From contig JAMPIT010000174.1 in assembly GCA_026261815.1 (NCBI GenBank), positions 12,462,001-12,526,000 on the forward strand: a stretch of 64,000 nt of DNA, given 5' to 3'. This document shows, in pieces, positions 28,041 to 41,560 of this stretch (its first letter is position 1; each line of letters begins with the position of its first letter). This DNA comes from Monarcha castaneiventris obscurior. Its lineage: Eukaryota > Chordata > Aves > Passeriformes > Monarchidae. Made by a program: the position numbers and the translations under genes. The notes beneath the pieces are model-generated. The model had not been told where the DNA came from. It saw nothing but the letters and a program-made list of their open reading frames with translations, and did not search any database.

Positions 28041-30332
28041 CAATGCACTAAGGGACCTGTTTAAAAGCTAGATATTAATGTGGAGGCAACTTTTTTCCAC
28101 TCTGTACCAAAAATTCATTCAACTTAAATTTTTATGGAGCTCTTGAAAGAGGCAGGGCTCAGTTTCATTTTAACTACAGGCCTGTTGTGGCTCATAGTAC
28201 AGCTCACAGCAGCCCAGCTGATCCCCAAATCATTGAACTGAAATTTAAGCAGACTTCAAGTTGAGCCTCTAAATTATACAAAAGATGAAATCTTTTTTAA
28301 AAGAGGGGGATACTCCTCTGTTAGAGTTTCTGGTCTAGCTCATCTTCTGAACCTCCCTCTGGGACTGCAGGTTGTGGGAAAGACCCACTGCTCCTCCTGT
28401 TCCTGTTCTTGTGTTTGCATTGCTGAGTCCTGCTTAACAAAACCCTGCCTTACCTCCAGTAGTGATTCACAATCCATCCCTCTCATTCCTTGGTCTCCAA
28501 GGTCCTCTGGCTTCCTTGCATGTGTATTACCTGCACTGTATGAGACGCGCTACCCCTGCCAGCTACAGCATTCATCTTACCCAGTATACCAAAACACAGC
28601 CTTTTATCTATGCAGGATTATTAAATATGTTCCCTGGGGTGGCATGAACCCAATGTAACACACTGGTTTGGAGGATATTGAATTTATTTCCCATGATGGA
28701 AGAGGTCTTATATCTCACTTGGGGTTTTATGCTACCACTATACCCCAGACTGATGAGGTCATCTCTTTAAAAAGAATCTCATTGCAAGAACATTTGAAAT
28801 AAAAGGAATGGAAGTAGTTTTTTTAAAAGCAGTAACATTTTAATTCAACCATTTAAATCTAATGTTCCCAGTACGGAGACCCTTATCCCAGGTATCTACT
28901 AAAGTCAGTTGGGGGGGTGGTTAATTTGTAGAATACAAACCCCCAATCATACCTAAACATAGATCAGATGATTTAGTTTTCATGGAGGAGAAAAAAGTAT
29001 GAAAGAAGACCTTGCTTTGCTTTTTTACAAAGTAGGCAAACATGTGGTGAGAGTTGTCTGACATTCAATAATTGAAGTACCAAGTCACCACTGATGAGAA
29101 GAGTGGATCCTCTGCCAGTGCATCTGAATGCAGCCCACCTGCCATCCCATAGCCTTGGTGTGGTTCCACTCATTTCCTTAACGTCCAAGCTAGAGAAATG
29201 GGACCTTGTGGACTGATAAAAATCTAATAAGGAATAACTAGGCAGGTTCTACATGGTGACAGCATAATCTTCCAGCCAAGAGTATTAAGTATCCCTGCAC
29301 TTTATATGTAGTAGTTTAATACCCCCCCATACCTTCTCTAAGTAGTCTTAATTGGCCTTAAAATCAAGGTACCCAAATTGATGAGCCTCTTGTGAAATGC
29401 CTGGTCTACATTATTTTGCAGCAAAAATGCCAAGAAGTTCTCTGCAAGTTCTCAAAGCGCTGTATGACTGGTTAGTATCTTCAGCATCAGTCTTTCTGCT
29501 GATTAAAGGTCCTATGATGAGAAATTCCCTTCTCCCCACAGATGTATTTTATAATATTTAGCACTCAGTGCTTTACACTATCAAAGCATTGTATGCATGC
29601 TATCTAATACCTCCTAATTAACTCATACATCTCCTATTAAAAAAGCATCTAAAATTAATGACATATGGTATCGCTGGCTTTTGTACAACACATGCAAACG
29701 CAGCTTTCGGGTTTTACAAGAAACGTGGGTAAGCTGAGATTCCTTTCTGAAATCTGACAAACACTTTGCCATATCCGACTTTGAACAGAGAGGAAGTGAA
29801 CAACGATTCAAATTGGACCTTCACAATTTTAGATCTGTGACTGAATGCACACACAAACACCAGCACGGGCAAGGGCTTCAGAGCCAACAGTTTTGGTCCC
29901 TTAATGAGGTGTACATCAATTGCACGGGTTTCCCACAGACTTTGCTCTCAAGATCTGTAGAATGCATGAGAAACAAGTAAAGTCTGTCATTTTGGTATCC
30001 ATCAAAGCTCTCTTCCATGTGAGGAAGTGGCTAATTTGTCATTTCACACTCAAAAAGGCGTGAAAGGCAAAACGGAGGGAGGTTAGATGGAAGAGAGGAG
30101 AGGGGGGCTCTGACTCATGAGAGGAGACAGTAGGCCTAATTTTGAGCTTGTGTTTGTTGCTGCATATCAGGAATAAAATCAATCGAATAATATCAATGTA
30201 AAATAGACAAGGATGAGGCCAGTATTTCTTATGTGGAAAAATTTACATTATTAAACCCAAAATATAAACCAAGGAAAAAGGAACACTTTACAAATGAAAT
30301 TATGGTATACAGCAAATTTCTAACTTAGAAGT
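28041..30332. other. DNA between the CR1 copy and the candidate SEMA3D poly(A) site
   Basis: No gene or clear repeat was recognised. It could be part of a longer SEMA3D 3' UTR if the hexamer at 30333 is not the main site. Confidence 0.6.
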
Positions 30333-30338
30333 TTTATT
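30333..30338 (-). terminator. Candidate AATAAA polyadenylation signal for SEMA3D
   Basis: The plus strand reads TTTATT, so the minus strand gives the canonical AATAAA hexamer about 1.1 kb after the stop. The minus-strand sequence on both sides is AT-rich. The weaker ATTAAA at 31219-31214 would give a much shorter UTR. Hexamers of this kind are frequent in AT-rich DNA, so transcript ends are needed to confirm it. Confidence 0.3.
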
Positions 30339-31437
30339 TACATGTGGACATCTCTTATTTAATTATAATAAAAGTATTATTAATTCCATCAATGCAAATT
30401 TTCAACTTAAAAATACAGAAGGCCTTTGAGAAAAAATCCCAAAGAATACACACATCTGAGGAATGTCAGCTCTGTGTCAAGAGCACTGGTCTCAGCCACT
30501 AAATATTTTCCCTCATCGTCTTTCATTTAGCCTTGTTGTTGTCTTTTAATTTTCTTTTCCTCTGCATAAAACAAAGCTAGCAAAGGACCAGAGAAACAGT
30601 CAGAGTCAAACCTTTAGAGACATAGGAGAGGTGCAGGCAGGAATCCCATTATTTGTTAATAGGATTTGTGCACATACCTCCCATGGACCACTTAGGAAAT
30701 TTAGTCCCAAGCATCTCGGTGGCAATTTCAATTAGAGTCAACATTTCATTTCAGCAGATGGACTGCAAACTGGTGGCTACTCAAACACTAACGAGTTTGA
30801 GTAACGCTCGGTAATTCCCCTCTCTTAAACTATGATTATGCTTTCTCTTTTTTATGGGGAGAATGAATGCTGTCCCTAAGCCAAAACTTAATTTGATTTT
30901 TTGCTGTGCCTCTCTGTGCTAGCAAACCTCACCCGTGTGCCTGTGTACAGGCCCAGTGGGTAAATTAGTGGGTATTTTTGCAGATCTGTCACACATTTCT
31001 ACCATGCTTCTTACCCAGAAAGATGCCAAAGAACTGGAAGTACATCTGCCTTCCCCTGCAACGTAGCCACCTCTGGGGTGGAATGTGGCAGCAAATGTTA
31101 ACACGTGAACACAGACACTAAATCCTATGTGAAAATTATGCAGGAAGTAAAGAACACAACTCACGGAGTCTAAGGCTACCCAGAAATTAGCTAAAAGTGT
31201 ACATCTTTTCTTTTTTAATGAATGCATTTGAAATTATTGCCTGGTGTGTGGCACTCCAATAAGGAACATCTCATTTGGCATTGAATCCCACTGTACAGTC
31301 TCACACAGATTAATAGTGATGGTAAGTTTTCTGATTTCAATAAGAAGCAGTACTAATTCATAGGCAAGATGCACAAAACCAGAACACAGTATTTTTTTTT
31401 CATGGAAAATGTCCTTTCTTTAAATAGCATTTACAAA
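30333..31437 (-). other. SEMA3D: Probable SEMA3D 3' UTR (end uncertain)
   Basis: The minus strand after the TAG codon has no further coding match and is AU-rich, as expected for a 3' UTR. Possible poly(A) signals on the minus strand are ATTAAA at 31219-31214 and AATAAA at 30338-30333. The second marks the boundary used here, but human SEMA3D is, from memory, recorded with a long 3' UTR, so the true end could be further down, towards or past 28 kb. A 102-residue open frame inside (31227-30919) has no recognisable domain and is taken as chance. Confidence 0.4.
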
Positions 31438-31851
31438 CTACGTCGATGGTGGCCTGGCTGGCTCGTGGTGCCTTCGGTTTCGCTTTTTTTTCATCTCCTG
31501 CACATGCTTCCATTTGGCACCACCTTTGTTCCGCTGCCGCCGCTTCTCCCGGTGCCACATCTGTTCACAGTACTCATCCAGGCTGAAGCTGGGGCTGCTG
31601 ACCAGCTGGATGTAGTCCTTGTACCTCAGCCGGGACTCCGTCAGCAAATCCCTCACCCGGCCCTCCTCGTCCTCAGTTTTCTGAGTGCTTTCCATCTGTC
31701 CATTCTCGATGACATTTAAATTCAGCTTTACGATGGTGTGGACAAAGGTGTGCTCCTGGGCTTTGCAGAAATAGGCTCCTGCGTCCCTTCTCTGCAAGCT
31801 GCGGATCAGCAGCCCATGCTCCGTTTTAATGATCCTTTCATCAGCCTTCAG
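31438..31851 (-). CDS. SEMA3D: SEMA3D terminal coding exon, 414 nt including stop; Ig-like domain, dimer cysteine and basic tail
   Basis: The acceptor is ccaaccccacag before CTGAAG, and 137 residues follow to a TAG at 31440-31438. The first part, [19 protein letters not shown] to [11 protein letters not shown], completes the Ig-like domain and carries its second cysteine. After a charged linker, [18 protein letters not shown] contains the cysteine expected to form the interchain disulfide of the homodimer. A lysine- and arginine-rich tail follows, with KKKRNRR as the last convertase-type site; basic tails of class 3 semaphorins bind neuropilin. After RNRRHH the protein ends EPARPPST, which is shorter and different from the human end as I recall it. 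No frameshift is visible within the exon. Confidence 0.96.
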   Translation of the reverse strand: MKADERIIKTEHGLLIRSLQRRDAGAYFCKAQEHTFVHTIVKLNLNVIENGQMESTQKTEDEEGRVRDLLTESRLRYKDYIQLVSSPSFSLDEYCEQMWHREKRRQRNKGGAKWKHVQEMKKKRNRRHHEPARPPST

Positions 31852-33359
31852 CTGTGGGGTTGGACAAAAAAAGAACACAGGAGGTGAGTCTCATGGTCAA
31901 AATGAGATGTGTGTCAGTGCTATGCTGGTGGACACAAGGCCTAGCTGGCACACAGTGTGTCCCATCCCTAAGGTGCAGCTGGGACAGACACCAGAAGTTC
32001 CTTCAGGGTCTGAGTCCTGCTCCTGACTGCAACATCTGGATCACGGACACTCAGCATGCAGTAGCAAAAGACATATGCTGTACAGCTGACAGGACAGACA
32101 GCAACACTCATCTCACCACAGTGCAGTGAGGGAAGCTGCATTCTCCAAGGAAGGGGAGCTATTCACTGCCACAAATCCCATCCATTTTTTTAACTGCTCT
32201 TTTTGAGGTATCTTTAATACACCCAAAATACCAGAGTGCTTGTATGTATCTGCAGTGCTGAGGCCCTGTTACAATGGATATGAAAACTACTACTGGTTTT
32301 TAAAGAGAAGTGCTGTGGGTTTGATCTTCTTCAACCAAGTTTTACAAAAGGAAGTTGATCCTGACTTTGACTCACTGAGATGTGATTAAAAGCAGGCAGG
32401 AAGGCTGGATGGATACAACAAAGTACAGCTTTTTTATTGCTAAGATCTGTGGAGAATAACTTAGAGAAAAAGTAGGAACAAAAAAAACCAAAACCCCAAA
32501 CAAAACAATAAGATTGCAAGTGGGAGCTGAAGTCTGACAGCATGGAGCTGTAATTTTATTTACAAATAGAAATATTTAAAAAAATACAGATCTTACATGT
32601 TAAAAGGAGGTGGACCTTAAGACTAGTAGCACTGTCAGTTAAGTTACTATCTGGTAATCTGAAAATTATTTCCAAAATAACCTGAGACAAAAAATAACAT
32701 CCTCCCTCAAAAGAAAACGAAAACCAAAACCAAAACCAAACCAAAAAACCAGGATGGGGCACTGGGCACCCAAGTATTTCTGCAGCTGGGAAACACAGAA
32801 GGTAAGTGATTTGCCAAAGACCATATAAAGGTCAGTAGCAGAGGTGGAAGTAGAAAGCAGAGCCCTAACTCCCAATGTCCAACACCAGCATTTCCTTCAA
32901 AAATGATGCCGGTTTGTCCCAAGCTGTTCCCTCCCAGGTGTGCTGTGTTCTGCTGCCACGCAGAGGCTGCAGCACAGCCAGCACCCACAGACCTGGATTG
33001 CTGCTGGAGGCTGCCTCGGCCCTGCTGGTGGCATCAATACCATGGGGGAAAACTTCAGCTCAAGGCTGGGTAGGGGGTTTGAGAAGGGGGGTCTGGGGGC
33101 AGAAAGAACCAACACAGAATCTGGAAGATTTCCCAGAGTGCACATCTGACCCTCCAGCAAACTTCAGAAGATGAAGATCAGGGAGGCATAAAGATGACTA
33201 AATTAGATTTATTCACAGTGGGTAAGCTACACACTGTTTCTTTATGTAAAAAATCTGCACACGATTCCCTCTGCTACTCCATGGGAAAAAATTTATACAT
33301 ACATATGATTCTCCATCTGTTATGATTCTAACTCACTAGTACTTTATCATAATAAAGTC

Positions 33360-33430
33360 TCTTGGAGCAAAGAGATGGATGAGATGACCTTCCAGGGCTT
33401 TTAGCTTTACTCTTTTCTAAGTTTCTATGA
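33360..33430 (+). mobile_element. Possible worn CR1 tail
   Basis: The stretch gatgagatgaccttccaggg followed by tttctaagtttctatgac resembles a decayed CR1 3' end (the gatgacctt, ttccaacc and ATTCTATG elements in order). The match is short and imperfect, so this is only a suggestion. Confidence 0.3.
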
Positions 33431-36400
33431 CAATGACCTTGAAATCATTAAAAAAGTTTGAGAGACCATATTGAGATCACCAGAAAAAACAATACACACA
33501 AATATAATACAACCACAGAGAGAGACTGTTGTTTCCTACTGTTTCAGCAGTAACAGTCGTCAGTAACATATGGATTAAGACAGGTATGTAGGCAAGTCAT
33601 ATGGATGGATGGATATAGGCCTATGTACTTCCACTGGTATGAGAGCAGCAGAGACAAGAAATCAGCTGCTACAAAAACAGGTCAGACTGTAGCTCTGGTT
33701 GCCTTTTTCTCTGGCCAAGTATTTTTTGGCTCCTGCCCCCAGTTGTTGGTGTTGGAAGCTTTAGTTTTGTTGTTTGTAAACTGTATATAAGCATGTCTAC
33801 TCAGTACTCAGAGGGTGAAATGATACAAATTTCAGGAAATTCCCGGAAAATTGATTGTCCTGACAACAGGTGCTGCATGAGCACAAGCTACTTCTGATTT
33901 ACCACACTGAGTTTAAACCAGAGAAATTATGGTCAAGCCACAAGCACATGCACAGAAGATAACAGGGAGACAAACCAGAAAAGGCCACTCATCTTTCACA
34001 GAACCCACAGCACAGGGCACTAGTCCTCATTTGGATCAGCTAGTGACACCTCACTCCAAGTAAACGTTCCTTTTTTTATAGTAAAAACAGGAGCATAAAA
34101 TGCATAAAAGAGTCCACAGATAAGGAGCTGTAGGCAGAAATATGTCTAGGGCAGGTGTTTCCTTGTGGTGCTCTGCTCCACAGAGAGAAGCAAGAGCAGG
34201 GGCCAGGTGGAAGTGCTTGGAGGCTTGGCTGTTGCAACATGACAAGGAAATCCCTTTCTTCTGACCAGGCTTCACGTCAACATGAAGACCCAAGTTTGCA
34301 AAACTGAGGGGAAAGCATGGGAAGGAGCAGCTAACTTCCAGACATTTGGGTTTCATAAGGCACTGCGCAAAGACCAAGTTCCCACATAGTCTGAGTGAAA
34401 ACAGCACTGATGCCTTTGAGCTCGGGGCCTGATGCAATCGCAGCAGCAGCATCTGCCTGCCGGTGGCTCTGCCACTATTGTAGTCCAGAGTGCCTTGACA
34501 GCTGTGCACGCCCCACACTTGGAAGGGCTCCAGCTGGCTGCTCTGCCTGGCTGGGCGCCACTCCAAAGTGCCCTCGCTAGGGCTTCGCCTCTCTTCAGTG
34601 AAAGAAAGGCAGAATAATGGCAGACCTAGGCTTGAAAAGATCGCTGGACCCCCAAGTCCAGCACCCTGCTACTCACAGCTATTTGCCATTTGTGCAACAG
34701 CTATAAACGTGTTAACTGATGGAGCTGTCCCCTCCCCACCCTGGGATACTGCAGAGAAAGGTAAAAGTCTAAACTGGTTGTGTCCCTTAATCCCAGCCCA
34801 TCATGACTCCTATTTTTAATGAAGCAGTGATCCTACACAATGTCCTGTGTTAACCTTGGACATTGATTTAGGGTGACTGTCACCTCCTCCTCTGTGCCTT
34901 CATTGTTCATTTCTTTCTACTCCTCTGGCAGGATAAAATTATGGCTCCGGTTTCACACATATTGAGCAACACTTCATTACTGCCTTCCCCCCCTCACTTC
35001 TCCTTTTGGTATCCTGTTTATGTTGTTTTACCCATAGGTTCAGAACTCCTCCTGTCTTTCCTCTCTACTTTCCTCCCCACAGGGCTCTGGAGTTTCATAA
35101 ACACCTGGCATTTCATTACTTGGTAGTAGATCTTTAACCTTTCACTTGAATGTTTAGTGTGGTCTTTGGTTCCTGACCTATAGATGTAAAATGTATTTTA
35201 TTAAATTCTAAGGAAAGAGAAACGACTACTTAGATAAAAGAAATTTTGCTTTGGTCAACTGTGGATTCACTGTTTCAACCTCCCACCATGTCGAAATCAG
35301 TAACTCTTCTAAAATATTTCTAAATAGGATTTAACAATTCAGAAGTACTCACAGGCTTAAATTCATAAAAGCTTGCTGACATGTGCTTAAATTTGAGCAT
35401 ACAATAAAACTTAAACATGAGAGACATAGTTTTGTTCCACAGGAAACAACTTATAAACCACCAAAAAATGAAGCAATTGATTACCAATAGCTTTCTTTTC
35501 TTAGTGAAGTGGGAGTGGGTTTTTGACAATATTGTATCAACAAATTGTACTTTCATCCTTCATGATAAGCACATAAATTTTGCAAAAATTACACTACCTG
35601 AATTATGGCACATGCCATAGACACCAGCAATATGTGACAAAGGGAAAAGATCCCCATGCAAAGCTAACACTTGATTTCCACAACCTGAATTTAATAATGG
35701 AGAAAAAATTAAGTATTGCCAATAATTACAGCAAACCTTTAAACAATCAGTAAGCTGGAAAACAACCAAGGATTTGAAAGTGCTGTGGCACCAGGTTAGG
35801 TCAATGCTTTTTGTCCTTTGCTAATGATGTGTTTAGATAGCTCCCTCTTTACAAATAATCCACATGTCAACTCTTTCACAGTTAAAACACTGCACCTGTC
35901 TGGGAGAAGAAAGTGGCTTCAAAGCCTGCCTTCTCTCATTAATCAACATGTGAAAAAATGTTAGAGGTAAAGCTGGACTAATCATGGGTTAGCTGCAACC
36001 CCTGAACAAATTGAGAGAGGGAGAAAAGAAAATGAGGAACATTTGCTGAGAATTCACATTCATCTTTGTTTTTCTATTGTTCTCTTTTTCATCCTCATCA
36101 TTTGACTGGAAATAAAGATCACTCTAGGGTTTTTCTGACATTATTGTTACACATGACTTTGTTTCTCTTGTATGGGAAAATAATCATTTAGCTCCAACAC
36201 AGCTGTAGAGTTAATTTTTTTTTTAACATCTTTTTTTATTTACCAACAGCCTCAGGAAAAGTGAAGAATGTGTTGCTGGTACAATGTCATTATGGAAACG
36301 CATGATTCCTATTCATTTAAAGGTGAAGTTTACTTCTTATTCTGAGACTAAACTCCATTCCTATCACCCCTCCAGTATTATCCAAATCAAACCAGAAATG

Positions 36401-38054
36401 TCGGTTCAGAGTTACTTCTCTTCTTTCCCCATAAAACTGTCAAAAATATTAGTCATACTTAAGAACCTTAAGGTATTAGAGAAAAAAAGAAGGCAATGAG
36501 TAATATAATAAAATAAAAGAGTGAAAGCATGAGAACTGTAAGTAGTCCTTAGGCTGCAGAATGAATCTCTTTTTTTCTCTTTTTCCCAACTCTCTTGACC
36601 TCTTTCTCATTGACCTAAAGATTCAAAAACTGAATTACACACCCCTGACAGAAGAGGGAATTCAGTCCTTGCTGTGTGTCATCTGCCTTACTCAGCCATC
36701 ACCCAACTCTTAGATTTCAGGGCTGGCACTGAATCTGTGGCCTTTCTTCATAAGATTCTGCTTGACCAGATGTTTGTAACGAAGGAGATTGCCATCATGA
36801 TGCAAAAACCTCCAGATGCAAAAATATATGGAAACTTATGTCTGGGATAAATTGAAAAAATGCCTAAAATGTGGAATGAAACAACATCTCTTTGCTCTGA
36901 TGGCAGAGCTAGGTCACCATGTAGTGCCTTGCAAATTGTCCTGCCCAAAAATGGGTCCAACTCTTGTATCTACCAAAATATCAGATTAAGTTTGGTCCAT
37001 CAGGAAAACACAGTCTGAGGCTGTGGGGCAGGAATATGGAAAGGGTGAGAACTCGTGAAGGAGAAACTGGAATGTCCCCATGCATTTTGGTGGATTTATT
37101 TCCACCACCAGGTTCAAGCAGAGCAGAAAGAAGAAAGTTAAAAGTGATCTGCACCTATTCTGTCGCTTTAACAGCATATGGTTTGTTCCGTCCCCTGCTG
37201 CTGAGGTGGCAGCTTGGCAGATCTGGAGCCACAGGAGACTCAGGGTGAAGTGCAGCCTAGAGTAGAGGCTTTTCAGTGTATTTTCAGTGCTTTTCAAAGC
37301 AACGAGGCAACAAAACTAATGCCTTTGTAGGGAGCCACACATTTGCTTTTTGCAGTCCTGACACTTATTACAGACATAAAATAACCCAGGACATTTTTGA
37401 GAAATAACTAGTATCTGTTTTAAGCCTCAGAGAACTTCAGCAGTTTAAGACACTATGAACAGATGACGTCCCCAGAGTTTTTTATGAACTCCAGGCACTG
37501 GAGCACTCTCCGTCATCCCAGTGACTAACGCTGCACGCACAGGAACAAACATGATCAATTGCGTGAGCAACACTAACCACAAAAGCACTAGATATTTGAC
37601 TCCTGACCTTAAAACAGCCCTAAACTACAGGGAAATGTACTCCCACTGGCAGCAAAATGACCTGGTGACAGCTTCTGTACCACAGGAGATCCTGTCCCTC
37701 CCCACAGGTTGCTCTGCCTGGAAGTCACATTGTGAACCATGACCTTAAAGGTGAAATGTCGGGGACATCCTGCTGGGCCAAATGCTTCCCATCTAGTCTG
37801 GATTTTGCCCTTTCCCTTCCCTCAGGAAGCTGCAGTGCATGTCTGGGACAGTGCAAAGCCATCTATTTGTGAAGCCAAGTTTAAAGATTTGCTGAGACAT
37901 TACAGTTCCAGCCCTGGAACTAAAAGTCCGTAACCTAAGTTCCAGGTGCATGGAGTCATTTGCAAAGCATGGTATCGTCATCACAATAAGTTACACTGCT
38001 AAGACATGCACTGAAAGAATGTACAGTGTTATTTGAGAAATCTGCTGCAAGAGG

Positions 38055-38070
38055 GGAGAGAGAGAGAGAG
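38055..38070 (+). repeat. (GA)8 short tandem repeat
   Basis: Eight GA units in the last SEMA3D intron. Confidence 0.8.
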
Positions 38071-38769
38071 CAGAAAATATAATTGTAATGGGAGAAGTTA
38101 TGGTAAGGCACTGGTTAAGCAAAGATCAAGCTATACATTAAATATGACCTCACATTTTCTGTCACATATGGTATTTTTGTCAAATTAAAGTACTCTGAAA
38201 ATGAAGTCAATTACTCTGATCTTTGGATTTTCTATGAAGGTCTCCAATTAGGTTTTTACACTGATGAACTAATTTTCACTGGTAAGTCAAGTTAGAAAAC
38301 CTGAAAACCTCAATTTCTGGATCTGCAAATTATCAAGGGATTAGCATTTTAACCATTTAACCCTTACTCCTCAGTTAGGAGGACTGATTATTCAGCATCT
38401 CTATAGACCTGGTCATTCATTTAGGGATTCATATCTGAAATTAGGAATTTAACTTCAGATATTTGAAAACATATAATTTCTAGATTAATACAGTTATCTT
38501 AAAAAGTAAACAAAAAAAGCTTCTTTTTAAAAAATTTCTTCTAAAAATGGTATCTACCAATATGATATATGCAAACTGAGTTTGTTCAGGAGTTCAAATC
38601 CTTAGGATCCTGAAACTAACCTGGGTCAAAATACTAGAAATTGTTATTATTAGAATTTTCTGGCAAGATTCAAACAAAACTAATAGCTATAAACTGCCTT
38701 TAAGCAACCTGATCCTCTAATAATCAATGTGTGCATACGCATTTCCATAGACTATTGCCTTCTGATGGA

Positions 38770-38815
38770 GAAAAAAAAAAAAACAAAACCAAAAAAACCC
38801 CAAAACCCTACAACT
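38770..38815 (+). repeat. A-run grading into A/C-rich tract
   Basis: A 13-base A-run followed by CAAAACC- and AAACCCC-like units, inside the last SEMA3D intron. Confidence 0.75.
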
Positions 38816-41560
38816 AACAAAACCACCCTGAGAGCTGAGGAGAATGTGCTACAACTTCTGTTTTACCAAAACTACATCACAGAGGCACTGCTGTGGCTTT
38901 AGGCACAACATGCAGCAAAAAGCTATTTGCCTACTTTTAACATTCATATAGTAGAAAATCTGTGCAGATTTCTCCTTCAAATTTTCTACTGAATTTGCCT
39001 CAGAGGTTAATCTGGCCTTTTAGTGAAGATTTACTTTTCTCATGCAAGCAGATGTCAGACTGTTTACACAGAGCAAGCCCAGTAAACATTGCTGTTAATG
39101 TGCAAAGATGAATTCTGTGTGCTTGCTGGGGCTTCTGATGACACCACACATGTGCACACATTCCCTAACTCCCTCCCAACGTGCACATCCTTGGCATGCT
39201 GGGCAGTCCTGCTGTACTGGACATCACCAGGCCTGGGTAACTGGCATTTGGCTCAGAACAAGTAGGAACGGCCAAGTCACTGCCACAACAAACCTTTTTG
39301 AAATACAAAGTGTGTCAAAAAACAGCAGAGCCTTCATTTAGGCTATGCTACATATATTAGCATGCTGTAACTTTGCTCAAAGTTGGTTTGACCTGCAGTT
39401 TGTTCTACAATCAAACAAGAAAGACAGCCTGAGCTTCGTTTCACGACCTTCAGAGGCCTGTCTGAACCTGTGATTTATGAGAAAATCAACTGATAAAATC
39501 TTTTTCCCTAAATTGACACAGATAAGACTCCAAAGCAGCCCTTCAGAAGAGGCTTTTAAGTCTTGAAAGTATGACTGCTTATGATATAGGAATATTACAT
39601 TCTTCACACAGAACTGGCTCCTTTATGCAAAGTTTGTAGTTCATGATATAGTTGCAATGCATTGTTTTTAAAAAGGTTGAGTCTTCTCAAAACTTGGCAG
39701 AACTTCCCATTCAGAAAAAAAAAAAAAGGAAAAAAAAACACACACAAGAAAAGAAAATCAACAAGAACAAACACCCCTCCTCCCCCAGTCGAAAACCTGT
39801 TAACTATCTGCTTAAATTTACTTGAAAATTAAACACATGGTTAAAATTAAGAAAGTACTTTACTTGTTTCCCTGATCAAATATTTGAGTGCATTTACAAA
39901 CTGCTGCCTTAGGGAAGGTGATCACAGAGTGTCATGTACAGGACAGTAAAGGTAACCCCATTTCAGTAAAATGAATGACTTTAGGCCTTCAAATTCCAAT
40001 ACACTTTTAATTGGGTGTGCACTTCAACCTCCTGTGGCTGAGAGGGTGCTTGGCCACCTGATCAAAAGGCAATTTTTTTTTTTTTTCCCACATATGGGCT
40101 ATAATGGACATTAGAGAGAGTATTTCAAACCAGTAGTCTCTTTCTTTAGGTGTTAAAGCACCAGTCTAAAAATTAATTAAGCTTTTTTTTCCCCAGCAGA
40201 GGAAAAAATGTTTTGTCAATGCAAAACATGGAAGAGAAGGGGAGTAAATTAGAAGTACTGCAGTGTTAACAGTCAATTTACAGCCTTGTGGGATTTTGTC
40301 TTATCTGGTGGAAAATCAGAAGTGTCTGGTATCCCCTAACTCTGGCTTTCTGGGCCAAGACATGACTGGGGTTGCAACTTTGGGGTGACTGCCATGAGCA
40401 GTCTCACCCAGAAGTGATTCTCCCCTGGACACCTGCCCTGGTCTGCATCTCCCCAGCCTTTGGAAAGGACCAGCACATTTTCTGCACTCAGGAACTCTCA
40501 CAGGATGAATTATCACTGACAGTGGAAGACCAGTTGTATGTTTGACAGTTCCTGTCATTTAAACTAATTTTTGTCCTCGACGAACATATAACAAAAAAGC
40601 ATATCTAGCACCTGGGACCAGCTCCTTTGAAAGGGCAGTTCATTTCCCTTCTCCTTCCCCGTTGCCATGGTTGCCATCACAGCAGGACTTGGCCTCAGAC
40701 ACAAAATCACTCATGTAAGAGAAAGGCTATGAAAACTCCTGAGGTTTGAAACTCACTCACAAACCCAGTCCAAGCCAGTCCCAGGATATTGACCTTCCAG
40801 GCATGTTGGAGAGACCCTTTGTCACTAGCTCAGAAAGAAATCATCAGGAAATTGTGCAGGGGGTTTGCAGCGACCTGGAGGCTTCTCCAGGTCTTCTCCA
40901 TCAGTAAGGACCCCAAAGCTGCATCCCAAAGGAATTAAGGGCCATCACAAGTCTCACTGCTTTCTACACCAGATGCAAGGAGCAATCCTTAACCTGACAT
41001 CTCTGCATCAGAGCAGTGTGCCATTTAAGAAAAAAATCTCAGACTCCACTAACAAGAAAAAAAGCAAATAAAAAGCCTTTTAACCACGCAGACCATTTCT
41101 TCTCTGGGGAGAGATGGAGAGAAGCAGCAAACCATACATGCAGTTCTTAGCTACACTGCTTAACATAGTAAGGGAAAACAATCAGACACAAAATAGAGCT
41201 GAGATTTTATTGAAACATACCCTTTTGAACATACTTTTACCTACAGAAGTAGATGTGTTAATTATGGGACAAAACAGCTTTGACATTTATCACCGATTTA
41301 TATTATCTCCCTTTTTAATTTTTTGTTTCTGATAGGATGTGCAGGTAAGTCAAAATAAATACCAAAATCTGCTTAGGATACAATGCAAATGGTTTTCTCT
41401 CTTCCCCACTGAATACCCCAAATGGTGATAGCAGAATGCTATGTGATACCTAAGGTGAGGCAGGGAAAAGTAAAACATCAACTAATCCCAATAACTCCTG
41501 CCTCTCAATGCTCAGCTGAATTCTCTGTGGAGGAAACCTGCCTTGATGACTATAACTTAC

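Larger units (their letters stand above)
31852..41560 (-). other. SEMA3D: SEMA3D last intron (9.7 kb), no exon seen
   Basis: This intron separates the two exons of the Ig-like domain. It contains A/C-rich low-complexity tracts near 32480-32515, 32715-32755 and 38770-38815, short A- or T-runs at 39717-39738 and 40073-40086, a (GA)n run near 38055-38070 and a possible worn CR1 tail near 33360-33430. A 171-codon open frame at 34051-34566 (minus) has no recognisable domain, sits between properly spliced exons and is most simply chance. Confidence 0.85.

Noticed and set aside
34051..34566. 171-codon open frame on the minus strand in the last SEMA3D intron
   Set aside because: No recognisable domain, and it lies between two exons that join exactly in frame. 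The local base composition is moderately GC-rich, which lengthens chance frames.
39367..39384. Short palindrome around aactttgctcaaagtt, like a nuclear receptor site
   Set aside because: Seven-base arms are common by chance in 64 kb, and no other site or conservation supports a function.
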